Shown here one piece after another: positions 1 to 7,964 of a stretch of DNA of 26,458 nucleotides; positions within the stretch are counted from its first letter, which is position 1; every line of letters begins with the position of its first letter. Position numbers and translations under genes: made by a program. The stretch lies in the NCBI GenBank assembly GCA_040414495.1, contig JBEDUI010000009.1, positions 1 to 26,458 of the forward strand, given 5' to 3'. Source of the DNA: DATAVB01 sp040414495 (GTDB taxonomy: Bacteria; Actinomycetota; Actinomycetes; Mycobacteriales; QHCD01). The notes under the pieces were generated by a model. It ran no database searches. It worked only from the letters and a program-made list of their open reading frames with translations, and was not told the origin of the DNA.

Positions 1-256
1 CAGCGGACCCCCTCAACACCCACACCCACACCACGCTCGCCGCACTAAGGACCACAGAAGAGCAACCCCGCTGACCCTCACATCACGCTCGCTGCACTAA
101 GACCGCAGGACGGCAACCACACCGACCCTCACATCACACTCGCTGCACTAAGCGCCAGCTGACCCCCTCAACACCCACACCCACATCACGCTCGCTGCAA
201 TAAGGACCACAGGAGAGCAACCCCAACAACCCTCACGCCACGCTCGCTGCACCGAG
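1..256. repeat. 155-bp repeat unit, about 1.65 copies, with five sub-repeats
   Basis: Positions 1-69 recur at 156-224 with few differences, an offset of 155 bp, and the match continues more weakly to 256. Inside it a core of the form CTCACATCACGCTCGCTGCA followed by MTAAG or a variant occurs five times, near 26-49, 77-101, 128-152, 180-204 and 232-256, giving sub-repeats of about 51 bp. No gene is visible. The same core returns at 8005-8174, so this is a dispersed intergenic repeat. Its function is unknown and the array may continue left of the window. Confidence 0.85.
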
Positions 257-270
257 CGCGAGGAGCGCGC

Positions 271-319
271 AGGGCACAGAGCACAGGGCACAGGGCACAG
301 GGCACAGGGCACAGGGCAC
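271..319. repeat. Heptamer microsatellite, seven copies of AGGGCAC
   Basis: Seven consecutive 7-bp units AGGGCAC run from 271 to 319; the second reads AGAGCAC. The array lies 40 bp beyond the marP stop codon, outside any recognisable gene. Such short arrays can change copy number by slippage. Confidence 0.9.
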
Positions 320-359
320 AGACCAGAGAGCGCACGCCGCTGCCGACAGAGCGCCAGGC

Positions 360-1544
360 TCAGTCGCAGCCCTGGGTGCTGACCGCGGTATTGGCCGTAC
401 GACCCTGGGCGGCATCGCCGCTGATTTCGCTCGCGGTCAGCGCGAAGCCGGTGTCCTTCTGGTCCAGGGCGGCGGCGAAGATCATGCCGAGTACGGTGCC
501 GTCCGGCTTGAGCAGCGGGCCGCCGGAGTTACCGCTGCGCACGTCGCCCCGGACGGTGTACGCGCCGCGGGTCACCGTCTGGTTGTTGTAGATGTTCGGG
601 CCGCGGATGTTCTCCCGCTCCCGGACCCGCGCGGGCCCGACAAAGAACGGCCCGTCCTCCGGGTAGCCGAGAATGATCGCGCTGTCGCCCCGGCTCGCCC
701 CGGGCGTGGAGAACCGCAGCGCCGGGGCCTGCATCCCCGGTACAGCGAGGACGGCCACGTCCCGGTTGGGGTCATAGAGCACGACGTTGGCGTCCCGGAC
801 CACGCCGTCGACCTGAACTGTCGGCGACTGCACCCCGGCCACCACGTGCGCGTTGGTCAGGACCCGGCCCGGGGCGTACACGAATCCGGAGCCTTCGATC
901 CGGCGCGAGCAGGACGGTGCCACGCCGACCACCTTCACCACCGACTGATGCACCCGCTGCACGACCGGATCGCGCGCCAGCGTCGGGTCCGGCGGCTCGA
1001 CCGGTAGTACCCGGGTCGGCGAGAGCGGACCGAACACGTCGGGGAAGTCGCCGCGGTCGATCACCCCGCGCAGCGACTGGTACACCTCACGGACCGGCGA
1101 CGGGACGACCGAGTTGACCTCGCGTACCACCGCCGATTTCCGGACCGCCGAGGACAGGCTCGGATACGGCGAGGCCGCCAGCGGCGTAGCCACCATCCAG
1201 CTGACCAACAGCACCGTGATGACCGAAACCACCGTGCCCAACACCGAATCCACCGTGCGGGCCGACCGCCACGTGATGCGCTGACGTATCTCCGACCCGA
1301 TCCGTACCGCCGCGACCTGACCGATCAACGCGATGACGAGGACGACCACCACCGCCACCACGACCTGACCCTGGCCGTGGCTGACCCGGGTCGCGATCGG
1401 GGAGGCGAGTTGAATTCCGAGCGCGGCGCCCCCGACGAAACCGACGAACGAGAGTGCCGCGATGACGAAGCCCTGGCGGTACCCGGAGATGGCGAAGCCG
1501 ATGGCCAGCGCCAGCACGATGAGGTCGATCACGCTGAATGTCAC
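360..1544 (-). CDS. marP: MarP-type membrane-anchored serine protease (CvpA + trypsin-like)
   Basis: The 394-residue protein matches the mycobacterial MarP (Rv3671c) layout. An N-terminal CvpA-like region with several hydrophobic helices (about residues 5-125) anchors a periplasmic chymotrypsin-like protease. The triad is visible as His233 (TNAHVV), Asp262 (NRDVAVL) and Ser340 (GNSGGP). Cys212 and Cys393 sit where MarP has a redox-sensitive disulfide. In mycobacteria MarP is needed for acid resistance and cleaves the peptidoglycan hydrolase RipA; a similar envelope role is inferred here. The start is GTG, overlapping the stop of the upstream cupredoxin gene as GTGA, so translational coupling is likely. 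The family assignment is firm; the substrate is inferred. Confidence 0.93.
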   Translation of the reverse strand: MTFSVIDLIVLALAIGFAISGYRQGFVIAALSFVGFVGGAALGIQLASPIATRVSHGQGQVVVAVVVVLVIALIGQVAAVRIGSEIRQRITWRSARTVDSVLGTVVSVITVLLVSWMVATPLAASPYPSLSSAVRKSAVVREVNSVVPSPVREVYQSLRGVIDRGDFPDVFGPLSPTRVLPVEPPDPTLARDPVVQRVHQSVVKVVGVAPSCSRRIEGSGFVYAPGRVLTNAHVVAGVQSPTVQVDGVVRDANVVLYDPNRDVAVLAVPGMQAPALRFSTPGASRGDSAIILGYPEDGPFFVGPARVRERENIRGPNIYNNQTVTRGAYTVRGDVRSGNSGGPLLKPDGTVLGMIFAAALDQKDTGFALTASEISGDAAQGRTANTAVSTQGCD

Positions 1545-1972
1545 GGGTCGACGATCATGGTGCCGGTCATGTTCTCGCGAACATGCAGGTCACAGACGAA
1601 CGGATATCGACCCGGCTGGCGCACGGTGAATTGAATCGAGTTGCTCTGTCCGTGCATCGTCATCGGGATAGCCAGGTGAGGCTTGCCGGTGAAGTTGAAT
1701 TGATGTGGCGTCGTTCCGGAATCGCGCAAGGTGATCTTTACCTTGCCCGGGTGTACGTGGAATGTCGACGGGTTGAACCTGAAGTTGTCGCCGCCGCTGA
1801 TCGTGATCGCCTGCACGCCGTCGGGGCCGGCGGTGACCCGGACATCCCCGGTATGCGGCTCGTTCGCCTGGGGCGCATTGCGGTTCGAACACCCGGTGGC
1901 CAGGGCGGCGAGGCCGGCCACGGCCAACACAGCGACCGCGCCCACACGCCTCATCCCGCCGGGACCGTTCAT
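1541..1972 (-). CDS. Cupredoxin-like lipoprotein
   Basis: The 143-residue protein has a signal peptide ending in a lipobox-like ATGC (Cys28), then a single cupredoxin beta-barrel. The four type I copper ligands appear intact: His90 (TTPHQF), then Cys127, His130 and Met135 in the C-x2-H-x4-M pattern (VCDLHVRENM). It is probably an exported, lipid-anchored electron-transfer or copper-binding protein. The ATG at 1972 is preferred because TACCGT lies seven bases before it, suggesting a leaderless start; in-frame ATGs at 2020 and 1954 are alternatives. It lies between the Nudix and marP genes, a position with no counterpart in the remembered mycobacterial order. Redox partner unknown. Confidence 0.85.
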   Translation of the reverse strand: MNGPGGMRRVGAVAVLAVAGLAALATGCSNRNAPQANEPHTGDVRVTAGPDGVQAITISGGDNFRFNPSTFHVHPGKVKITLRDSGTTPHQFNFTGKPHLAIPMTMHGQSNSIQFTVRQPGRYPFVCDLHVRENMTGTMIVDP

Positions 1973-1979
1973 CCGTTCG

Positions 1980-1985
1980 ACGGTA
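1980..1985 (-). promoter_or_regulatory. Candidate -10 element for a leaderless cupredoxin-marP transcript
   Basis: On the minus strand TACCGT is followed by seven bases and the ATG at 1972, the spacing expected when transcription starts at the start codon. It would give cupredoxin and marP a promoter within the nth operon. No clear -35 is seen. Confidence 0.5.
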
Positions 1986-2049
1986 CCGGGGTCAGCGATG
2001 GCCGACGACGTCGGGATCATCGCCCGTACCGGTCCCTTGTGGACATTCG

Positions 2050-2688
2050 TCAGTCGTCCAGCAACGGCTGGCGGGGCGGGCCGGGCACCCACGGCCGGGC
2101 CCAACCGGCCAGGACCAGGAGCCGGTCGATCAGCGCGGCGGTGAACCCCCACACCAGCATGCCGGCGACCTCGAAACCCGGCCCGGTCCGGCCACTCGGG
2201 TGCTGCACCCGAACCCGGTTGGCCGGATCGGCCAGGTTCGCCACCGGTACCCGTACCACCCGGGCGACCTCGGCCGCGTCGACCACCCGTACCGGCGAGG
2301 GGTCGCGCCACCAGGCCAGAACCGGCGTGACCGCAAAATCGGAAGCCCGGATATACAGCGGCGGCAGCGTGCCGATCACCTGCACCCCAGCCGGATCGAC
2401 GCCGACCTCTTCGGTTGCTTCACGCAACGCAGCCCCGACCGGGCCGCCGTCATCCGGGTCGACCGAACCGCCCGGAAACGCCGGCTGACTGGGGTGATGC
2501 CGCAAATTCGCCGCCCGCTCGATCAGCAACAGTTCCGGGCCGTCGCCAAGCAGCAGCAGAACGGCCGACTCGCGGGCGCCGTCCGGCGGGCGCGTATTGC
2601 CGTGTTGCCGCACATCCGCTACCGCCCGCGCCAACGGCCGCAACCAGCCCGGTAGCTCCGGGCTTTGCGCGGACTCCAGGTCAGCCAC
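2050..2688 (-). CDS. Nudix hydrolase, CoA-pyrophosphatase-like (NudL family)
   Basis: This 212-residue protein has the NudL/YeaB signature in which LRHHPSQPAFPGG (about residues 62-74) leads into the Nudix box ending REATEEVG (89-96). The family usually hydrolyses CoA and its derivatives to 4'-phosphopantetheine and 3',5'-ADP. The first acidic position of the box is Asp rather than Glu, tolerated in this family. The GTG start overlaps the tlpA stop by 8 bp. It corresponds to Rv3672c in the mycobacterial cluster. Substrate is inferred from the family motif only. Confidence 0.88.
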   Translation of the reverse strand: MADLESAQSPELPGWLRPLARAVADVRQHGNTRPPDGARESAVLLLLGDGPELLLIERAANLRHHPSQPAFPGGSVDPDDGGPVGAALREATEEVGVDPAGVQVIGTLPPLYIRASDFAVTPVLAWWRDPSPVRVVDAAEVARVVRVPVANLADPANRVRVQHPSGRTGPGFEVAGMLVWGFTAALIDRLLVLAGWARPWVPGPPRQPLLDD

Positions 2689-3292
2689 TGACGCTGACGT
2701 CCAGGTGCTGCCGGCTTAGCGTGCGCAGCTGGTCGAACGTAACCGGCCCGATCTGTTTGCCCGCCACCGAACCGTCCGGCCGCACGAGCACGGTCACCGG
2801 GAGGCCAGGAAGTCCCAGGGCCCGGGTGACCTTGCCCTCTTGGTCGTAGAGGCTGGCGAAGTGGATCTTGGCGTCGGTCAACAGGCTCAATGGCGCGTTC
2901 TGCGAGGCGTCCTGGGTGTTGACGCCGAGCACCCGGACCTTGCTGCCGGCCGCGGTGGCGAATTGCTGCAGCGCATTCATTTCCTGAACGCAATCCGTGC
3001 ACCATGTCGCCCAGAAATTCAGAATTGTCGGCGTACCAGTTAAGTTGCGTAACGAAACTGAGCCAGAACCTCCCAAGCAGGACAGGGTTAGGTCTGGCAG
3101 CAGCGTTCCGCCCTTGGCCGGCTGACCTTTGGTCGGGCACGGCTGCAGATCGGCTTTGCGGGCCAATTGGGTGGTCGAGGGCGATTGCTTGGTTCCGTTC
3201 GAATTGGCACCGGCCGAAGGCTTCGAACTCGAACTACAGCCGGCGATCGCGACGGCAACCACCGCCAGTGCCGCGACCAAACCGCGCCTCAC
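2681..3292 (-). CDS. TlpA-like thioredoxin-fold lipoprotein
   Basis: The 203-residue protein begins with a signal peptide and a textbook lipobox IAGC (Cys19), so it should be lipid-anchored outside the membrane. A TlpA/AhpC-type thioredoxin domain spans about residues 60-195. Its redox motif is WCTDC (Cys98 and Cys101), and the cis-proline loop is GLPVT. Most TlpA/ResA proteins have proline before the second cysteine; here it is Asp. Cys52 and Cys72 could form a second disulfide. The start GTG overlaps the nth stop as GTGA. It corresponds to Rv3673c. Likely role: reduction of envelope disulfides, possibly in cytochrome or copper-protein maturation given the adjacent cupredoxin. Confidence 0.9.
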   Translation of the reverse strand: MRRGLVAALAVVAVAIAGCSSSSKPSAGANSNGTKQSPSTTQLARKADLQPCPTKGQPAKGGTLLPDLTLSCLGGSGSVSLRNLTGTPTILNFWATWCTDCVQEMNALQQFATAAGSKVRVLGVNTQDASQNAPLSLLTDAKIHFASLYDQEGKVTRALGLPGLPVTVLVRPDGSVAGKQIGPVTFDQLRTLSRQHLDVSVSG

Positions 3293-4041
3293 AACGTCGC
3301 CTCGATCAACGACGGCGACTTCAACAGCCGCGCGGCTTCGGCCGGATCGGTCGGCCCGATCCCGAACGAGGGACACAACCGGTCCAACGTGCAGGCGCCG
3401 CAGGCCGGCTTGCGGGAATGGCAGACCCGACGGCCGTGCCAGATCGCCCGGTGCGAGAACAGCGTCCACTCCGACTTCGGCAGTAGCTCGGCGACCACGT
3501 GTTCCACCTTCACCGGATCGGTCTCGCTCGTCCAACCCCAGCGCCGGACCAACCGGCCGAAATGCGTGTCCACCGTCAGCCCGGGCGTATCGAAAGCGTT
3601 CCCGAGAATGACATTCGCGGTTTTACGCCCAATACCGGGCAGCTTCACCAACTGCTCCATCCGGCTGGGCAGCTCACCGTCGTACTGCTCAACCAAGGCC
3701 TGGCCGAGCCCGATCAGCGATGAGGTCTTGTTCCGGAAGAAGCCGGTGGACCGGATCAGCTCCTCCATCTCGACCCGTTTAGCGCCGGCATAATCCGCGG
3801 CGCTCGGATAACGGCGGAACAGCGCCGGAGTGACCTCGTTGACCCGTTTGTCCGTACACTGCGCCGACAGGATCGTCGCCACCGCCAATTCCAGCGGCGT
3901 ACTGAAATCCAGTTCGCAGTGCGCGTCCGGATACAGCCGGGCCAGTTCCCGATTGATCTTGCGGGCGCGACGGGTCAATGCCAGTGGCGTCTCGACTTTG
4001 CCCGGTCCGGCTCCGTTACCACCCGATTTGGGTCCACTCAT
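3289..4041 (-). CDS. nth: Endonuclease III (DNA glycosylase/AP lyase)
   Basis: The product (250 residues from this start) removes oxidised pyrimidines and cleaves abasic sites in base-excision repair. Visible signatures are the helix-hairpin-helix LPGIGRKTANVIL with the catalytic Lys, the catalytic Asp in TVDTHFGR, and a C-terminal [4Fe-4S] motif C-x6-C-x2-C-x5-C (CHSRKPAC, GAC, TLDRLC). The frame is open to a GTG at 4134, which would add 31 low-complexity residues. The ATG at 4041 is preferred because TACAGT lies seven bases upstream and because homologues start near here. It is the first gene of the nth-tlpA-nudix run and corresponds to Rv3674c. Confidence 0.95.
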   Translation of the reverse strand: MSGPKSGGNGAGPGKVETPLALTRRARKINRELARLYPDAHCELDFSTPLELAVATILSAQCTDKRVNEVTPALFRRYPSAADYAGAKRVEMEELIRSTGFFRNKTSSLIGLGQALVEQYDGELPSRMEQLVKLPGIGRKTANVILGNAFDTPGLTVDTHFGRLVRRWGWTSETDPVKVEHVVAELLPKSEWTLFSHRAIWHGRRVCHSRKPACGACTLDRLCPSFGIGPTDPAEAARLLKSPSLIEATL

Positions 4042-4048
4042 GCCACGG

Positions 4049-4054
4049 ACTGTA
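4049..4054 (-). promoter_or_regulatory. Candidate -10 element for leaderless nth
   Basis: TACAGT on the minus strand is seven bases upstream of the ATG at 4041. No Shine-Dalgarno sequence is present there, consistent with a leaderless transcript. A 13-bp repeat, TATTTCCGGCYGT on the plus strand, occurs just upstream at about 4053 and 4090. Confidence 0.5.
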
Positions 4055-4221
4055 TTTCCGGCCGTACTCCGATTGGTACGAGAAGCGGTATTTCCGGCTG
4101 TCGGGGCGGCTTCTACCGGGCGTGCGGAGGACACGGCTTAAAGCCTACGTCGGGCGCTCCGGCCCGGTGCCAGCCCCTACGGTCCGGGGCACTGCGGCAG
4201 CGGATCGTGTGGTGAGAGACA

Positions 4222-4488
4222 ATGAACGCGATGCTCAGTCTCCTGGTGCTGCTCTTCCCGCTCCTACTCATGGCTTTCATGCTGCTGATGGAGCGGGTCG
4301 AGGACCCATTGCGGCACGACGCCGAAGAGGACAAGGTGGCTGAATTTCTCGAGACAGCGCGGGCCGATGATGTCGACGCGCTGGTGCGGGAAGGCTTCGC
4401 ATCCGCCTTCTCGCGTTGGCGGCACAGGCGCCGCCACCGGCTGACCAAGCTACTACCGCTGCCGACCCGCTCCGGGCACGACGGGTAG
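4222..4488 (+). CDS. Small single-helix membrane protein (Rv3675-like)
   Basis: This 88-residue protein has one strongly hydrophobic N-terminal helix (about residues 4-23), then an acidic and charged cytoplasmic stretch and an Arg/His-rich segment (RWRHRRRHR). GGTGAGAG just before the ATG can act as ribosome binding site. It has the position and size of Rv3675, between nth and crp. No enzymatic motif is seen and the function is unknown. Confidence 0.8.
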   Translation: MNAMLSLLVLLFPLLLMAFMLLMERVEDPLRHDAEEDKVAEFLETARADDVDALVREGFASAFSRWRHRRRHRLTKLLPLPTRSGHDG

Positions 4489-4653
4489 CACTGGGCAGGA
4501 ACGGTTACAGTCAGCAACGCGGCACAGTGATACATCTCCCAACATGTGCTAGACGGCTGGCTAACTACGGGTGATGATCACTCAGGGTGCGCGTACAACG
4601 CGCGGCCGAGTAACAGGAGGGTGAACAACGTGGGGTCAGTGAAAGGGGTGAGC

Positions 4654-5328
4654 ATGGACGAGGTTCTGGCCCGGTCAGGGCTGTTGCAGGGGATCGACCC
4701 TGCAGCCGCCGAGGCCGCAGCAGCGCAGTTCGAGTATGTCGAAATCCCGCGCGGCCGCGTCGTGTTCCATGAGGGCGAGCCGGGTGACAGCCTTTATATC
4801 GTGCTCGACGGAAAGATCAAACTTGGGCGTAAGTCGCCCGATGGCCGGGAGAACCTGGTCGCGGTGCTAGGTCCCTCGGACCAGTTCGGCGAGCTGTCGC
4901 TATTCGACCCGGGTCCCCGGATGTCGACCGCGACCGCGGTGACCGACGCGCGACTGGCCCGGATGACCAAGCCGGCTTTGCGCGCCTGGATCACCGACCG
5001 GCCGGAGATCGCCGAGCGGCTACTGCATGTCATCGCCCGCCGCCTGCGGCGTACCGAGCACATGCTGGCCGACCTGATCTTCACCGACGTGCCAGGTCGG
5101 GTCGCCAAGGCGCTGTTGCAGCTGGCCCAGCGGTTCGGCTCGTTGGAGAACGGCAACCTGCGAGTCACCCACGACCTGACGCAGGAGGAGCTGGCCCAAC
5201 TCGTCGGCGCTTCTCGCGAAACGGTCAACAAGGCCCTGGCCGACTTCGCCGCGCGTGGTTGGCTGCGGTTGGAAGGCAAGTCGGTGGTCATTCTGGAACG
5301 GGAACGCCTGACCCGCCGCGCGCGGTAG
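4654..5328 (+). CDS. crp: Crp/Fnr-family transcriptional regulator
   Basis: The 224-residue protein closely resembles actinobacterial Crp (Rv3676). An N-terminal cyclic-nucleotide-binding beta-roll (about 10-120) contains FGELSLFDPGPR followed by MSTAT, which holds the phosphate-binding Arg89 and Ser/Thr residues. A dimerisation helix follows, then a winged helix-turn-helix with recognition helix ASRETVNKAL (about 186-195). It probably regulates transcription in response to cAMP. The ATG follows GAAAGGGG. An in-frame GTG at 4630 follows a better AGGAGG (4615-4620), nine bases away, and would add eight residues; either may be used. A palindrome GTGATGATCAC lies upstream at 4571-4581, but it does not fit the usual Crp site spacing. 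Confidence 0.95.
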   Translation: MDEVLARSGLLQGIDPAAAEAAAAQFEYVEIPRGRVVFHEGEPGDSLYIVLDGKIKLGRKSPDGRENLVAVLGPSDQFGELSLFDPGPRMSTATAVTDARLARMTKPALRAWITDRPEIAERLLHVIARRLRRTEHMLADLIFTDVPGRVAKALLQLAQRFGSLENGNLRVTHDLTQEELAQLVGASRETVNKALADFAARGWLRLEGKSVVILERERLTRRAR

Positions 5329-5334
5329 ATCGCT

Positions 5335-5772
5335 GTGCCGGTGGCCGGCTACTCCGCGACCTCCGCCGCCCGCAAGCTCGGCGTCAAGGCCGGCTGCGCG
5401 TTGCTGCTCGTGGCGCCGCCGGAGGGCTGGTCGATCGCAGACCTGCCCGCCGATGTCGTACCGCACCGCGTCCCGGCCGTTCCGCCAGCGGGCGCACCGG
5501 CCCCGGACGTGGTGGTCGCGTTCGCGCGTACCGCCGCTGATCTGGACCGGGACGTCGGAGGGCTGGCCGAGCTGATCTTCCCGGCCGGCGCGGTCTGGAT
5601 CGCCTGGCCGCGCAAGGCCGCCGGCCACACCAGCGACGTCACCGAGAACCTGATCCGCGAGGTCGCGCTGCCGCTGGGGCTGGTCGACAACAAGGTCGCG
5701 GCGATCGACGTCGACTGGTCCGGGTTACGGCTGTCCTGGCGCAAGGAACTCAGGGTCCGCCCAGCGCCTTGA
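5335..5772 (+). CDS. DUF3052 family protein
   Basis: The 145-residue protein has the pattern of the actinobacterial DUF3052 family: GYS near the N-terminus, KLGVKAG, a central DVVVAFARTAADL, then GAVWIAWPRKAAGHTSDVTE and a C-terminal DVDWSGLRL. The function of the family is not known to me. It starts with GTG six bases after the crp stop and is probably co-transcribed with crp. Its last 23 bp overlap the end of the convergent peptidase gene. Confidence 0.82.
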   Translation: MPVAGYSATSAARKLGVKAGCALLLVAPPEGWSIADLPADVVPHRVPAVPPAGAPAPDVVVAFARTAADLDRDVGGLAELIFPAGAVWIAWPRKAAGHTSDVTENLIREVALPLGLVDNKVAAIDVDWSGLRLSWRKELRVRPAP

Positions 5773-7819
5773 CCAGGAAATCGACCTGCAACAGCAACAG
5801 GTTCTCGGCCACGACCTCCTGCGGCGTCATGTGGGTGACACCGGACAGCGGCAGCACACTGTGCGGCCGGCCCGCCGCCAACAGCGCCGAGGAGAGCCGC
5901 AGCGTGTGGGCGGCAACGACGTTGTCGTCGGCCAGACCGTGGATCAGCAGCAGCGGCCGGGTCAGCTTGCCGGCATCGGGCAAGAGCGAGCAGCGGTCGT
6001 ACGGTTCCGGGTCGAGGGTCGGGTCGCCCAGGTAGCGCTCGGTGTAGTGGGTGTCGTAGAGCCGCCACTCGGTCACCGGGGCGCCGGCCACCGCGGCGTG
6101 GAAGACGTCGGGCCGACGCAGCACCGCCAATGCCGCCAGGTACCCGCCGAACGACCAGCCGCGGATGCCGACCCGGTTCAGGTCCAGCTCCGGGTACCGT
6201 TCCGCGGCCGCGTGCAGCCCGTCGATCTGGTCCTCGAGCACCGGACCGGCCAAATCGCCGGCGACCGCGCGTTCCCAGGCCGGACCGCGACCGGGTGTGC
6301 CGCGACCATCGGTGATCACGACGGCGAAGCCCTGGTCGGCGAACCACTGCGAGGTCAGGTAGCCGGCACGGGCCGCGGTGACCCGCTGCGCGTGCGGGCC
6401 GCCGTACGGATCAAGCAGGACCGGCAGCAGCCCGGAACCGGGTTCGTGGCCGGTCGGCAGCAGTACGGCCGTGCGCAGTTCGCGTGTGCCGGCCTTGATC
6501 AGGTCGACCCGCGGCGGAGCGATGGACGGTTGCTGGGCCAGGCTGGCGATGACGCCGACCTCGCTGCCGTCCCGCCATACGGTGGTCTGCTGGCCGGCTA
6601 AGTCCAGCCGTTGCACGGCGATCACGGTGGTCCCGCCCGCCATTTGTCCACTGTGGACACCGCCGGTGGCGAGCCGGGTCAGCCCGGTCGGCTCCCAGCG
6701 GTACAGGTCGGCCTCGGTCGGCTCGCTCGAGGCGGAGAACAGTACGGCCTCGCCGTCGATCGCCAGCACCGAACGCAGTTGCAGGTCGGCCGGGGTGACC
6801 GGTTCGCCGTCGATGAGCAGCCGGTGGGTGCCGGCCGAATCGCCGGACCAGACCAGCCGCCCGGATTCGGTCCGGCCGGGCAACCCGGACACGATGTCCA
6901 GCCAGGCCGGGTCGTGGTCCTCACGCAATACTGTGCTGGCGCCGGAGGCCGGGTCGACCGCGAGCAGGCGCATCGTGCGCTGATCCCGAGTCTGGGTCAC
7001 CACGAGCAGGTCGCTGCCCCAGTGCGCGGCCGCGACGTAGTGGTAGTCACCCAGATCCACGGCGGTACGGCCGCCATCCACGGTCAGTACCGCCAGCTCG
7101 ACCACCGCATTCGGGGTACCGGCCGCGGGGTAGGCGACGGTATTCGTGTCCCGGTCCGGGTTGGCCGGGTCGGCGATGTGCCACTGCACGACGGGCGTCT
7201 CGTCGACCCGGGCCACGAGCAGCGCCAGGCCGTCGGGGGCCCACCAGTACCCGGTCATCCGGCCCATTTCCTCGGCCGCGATGAATTCGGGCAGGCCGTA
7301 GGTGATCTGCGGTCCCTCCGGCTCGGCCACCGCCCAATCCGCGCCGGATTCCAGGTCGAGCAGCCGCAGGGCGCGGCCGGCGACATAGGCGATGCGCGTC
7401 CCGGTCGGGTCCAGCCGCGGGTCGACCACGGGCTGCTCGGCGGTCGGCAGCTCGCGGACCGCGCCGGTGGACAGGTCGGCCAGGTAGGCCTGCCCGGCCA
7501 GGGCAAAAACCGCCTGCCGGCAGGCCTTGTCGGTGCCGTACCGGACGATTCCGCCAGCCGATTCCCGGGTCCGCTCCCGGCGCGCCCGTTCCTCCGGCGG
7601 CAGGTTGTTCTCGTCGACGTCGAGCTTGCGCGGGTCGACCAGCAGCGTCTCGGTCCCGGCCGCGACGTCGTACCGCCATAGGCAGGTCACCGGGTCCTCA
7701 CCGCTGCCGGTCCGCAGGAAGACGATCCGGTCGCCGTCCGGAGCCACGGTCAGGGCGCGGGGCACACCGAGCGTGAACCGCCGGGTGCGGGCGTGCTGGC
7801 GGGGGAAGCTCATCGTCAT
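5750..7819 (-). CDS. Dipeptidyl-peptidase IV-like S9 serine peptidase
   Basis: The 689-residue protein has an N-terminal beta-propeller (about 20-430) and a C-terminal alpha/beta-hydrolase domain (about 450-689). Catalytic residues are Ser556 (GWSFGGY), Asp632 (HGLADDNV) and His663 (THMTP). Glu183-Glu184 in FIAAEEM match the paired glutamates with which DPP IV holds the substrate N-terminus, so release of X-Pro or X-Ala dipeptides is likely. No signal peptide is visible, pointing to the cytoplasm. The ATG at 7819 follows AGGA at a workable distance; an ATG two codons later is possible. This gene is not part of the mycobacterial gene order kept around it. Three GTAC-centred sites lie upstream. 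Confidence 0.93.
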   Translation of the reverse strand: MTMSFPRQHARTRRFTLGVPRALTVAPDGDRIVFLRTGSGEDPVTCLWRYDVAAGTETLLVDPRKLDVDENNLPPEERARRERTRESAGGIVRYGTDKACRQAVFALAGQAYLADLSTGAVRELPTAEQPVVDPRLDPTGTRIAYVAGRALRLLDLESGADWAVAEPEGPQITYGLPEFIAAEEMGRMTGYWWAPDGLALLVARVDETPVVQWHIADPANPDRDTNTVAYPAAGTPNAVVELAVLTVDGGRTAVDLGDYHYVAAAHWGSDLLVVTQTRDQRTMRLLAVDPASGASTVLREDHDPAWLDIVSGLPGRTESGRLVWSGDSAGTHRLLIDGEPVTPADLQLRSVLAIDGEAVLFSASSEPTEADLYRWEPTGLTRLATGGVHSGQMAGGTTVIAVQRLDLAGQQTTVWRDGSEVGVIASLAQQPSIAPPRVDLIKAGTRELRTAVLLPTGHEPGSGLLPVLLDPYGGPHAQRVTAARAGYLTSQWFADQGFAVVITDGRGTPGRGPAWERAVAGDLAGPVLEDQIDGLHAAAERYPELDLNRVGIRGWSFGGYLAALAVLRRPDVFHAAVAGAPVTEWRLYDTHYTERYLGDPTLDPEPYDRCSLLPDAGKLTRPLLLIHGLADDNVVAAHTLRLSSALLAAGRPHSVLPLSGVTHMTPQEVVAENLLLLQVDFLVKALGGP

Positions 7820-7900
7820 GCGCCGATCCTGCCAGCCCGCGCAAGCGACTTCACGGCGGCCCGTTGCGTCCGAGGCTTGACAACGATTGCAGGCCCCTCC

Positions 7901-7964
7901 GATTTCCGTACGAAATAAGCCCCGAATTTGTACGGAGTCGACACCAATTTCGGTACGCGATTTC
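7901..7964. promoter_or_regulatory. Three evenly spaced GTAC-centred operator-like sites
   Basis: GTAC cores flanked by AT-rich AAATT/TTTC arms occur at 7908-7911, 7930-7933 and 7953-7956, 22 and 23 bp apart, close to two helical turns. They lie 80-145 bp upstream of the peptidase start in a local AT-rich patch. A regulator binding here is an inference. Confidence 0.4.

Noticed and set aside
1..256. The left-end repeats as a CRISPR array
   Set aside because: Spacing is irregular and the sequences between cores are themselves repeated, with no cas genes nearby.
1568..1585. Palindrome CATGTTC-TCGC-GAACATG as an operator
   Set aside because: It lies inside the cupredoxin coding sequence across its conserved Cu-ligand region, so codon constraint explains it.
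4042..4134. A 31-residue N-terminal extension of endonuclease III from GTG 4134
   Set aside because: The extension is low-complexity and repetitive, the conserved protein starts after the ATG at 4041, and a promoter-like hexamer lies inside the proposed extension.
4571..4581. GTGATGATCAC as an autoregulatory Crp site
   Set aside because: The half-sites are one base apart rather than the six expected for TGTGA-N6-TCACA.
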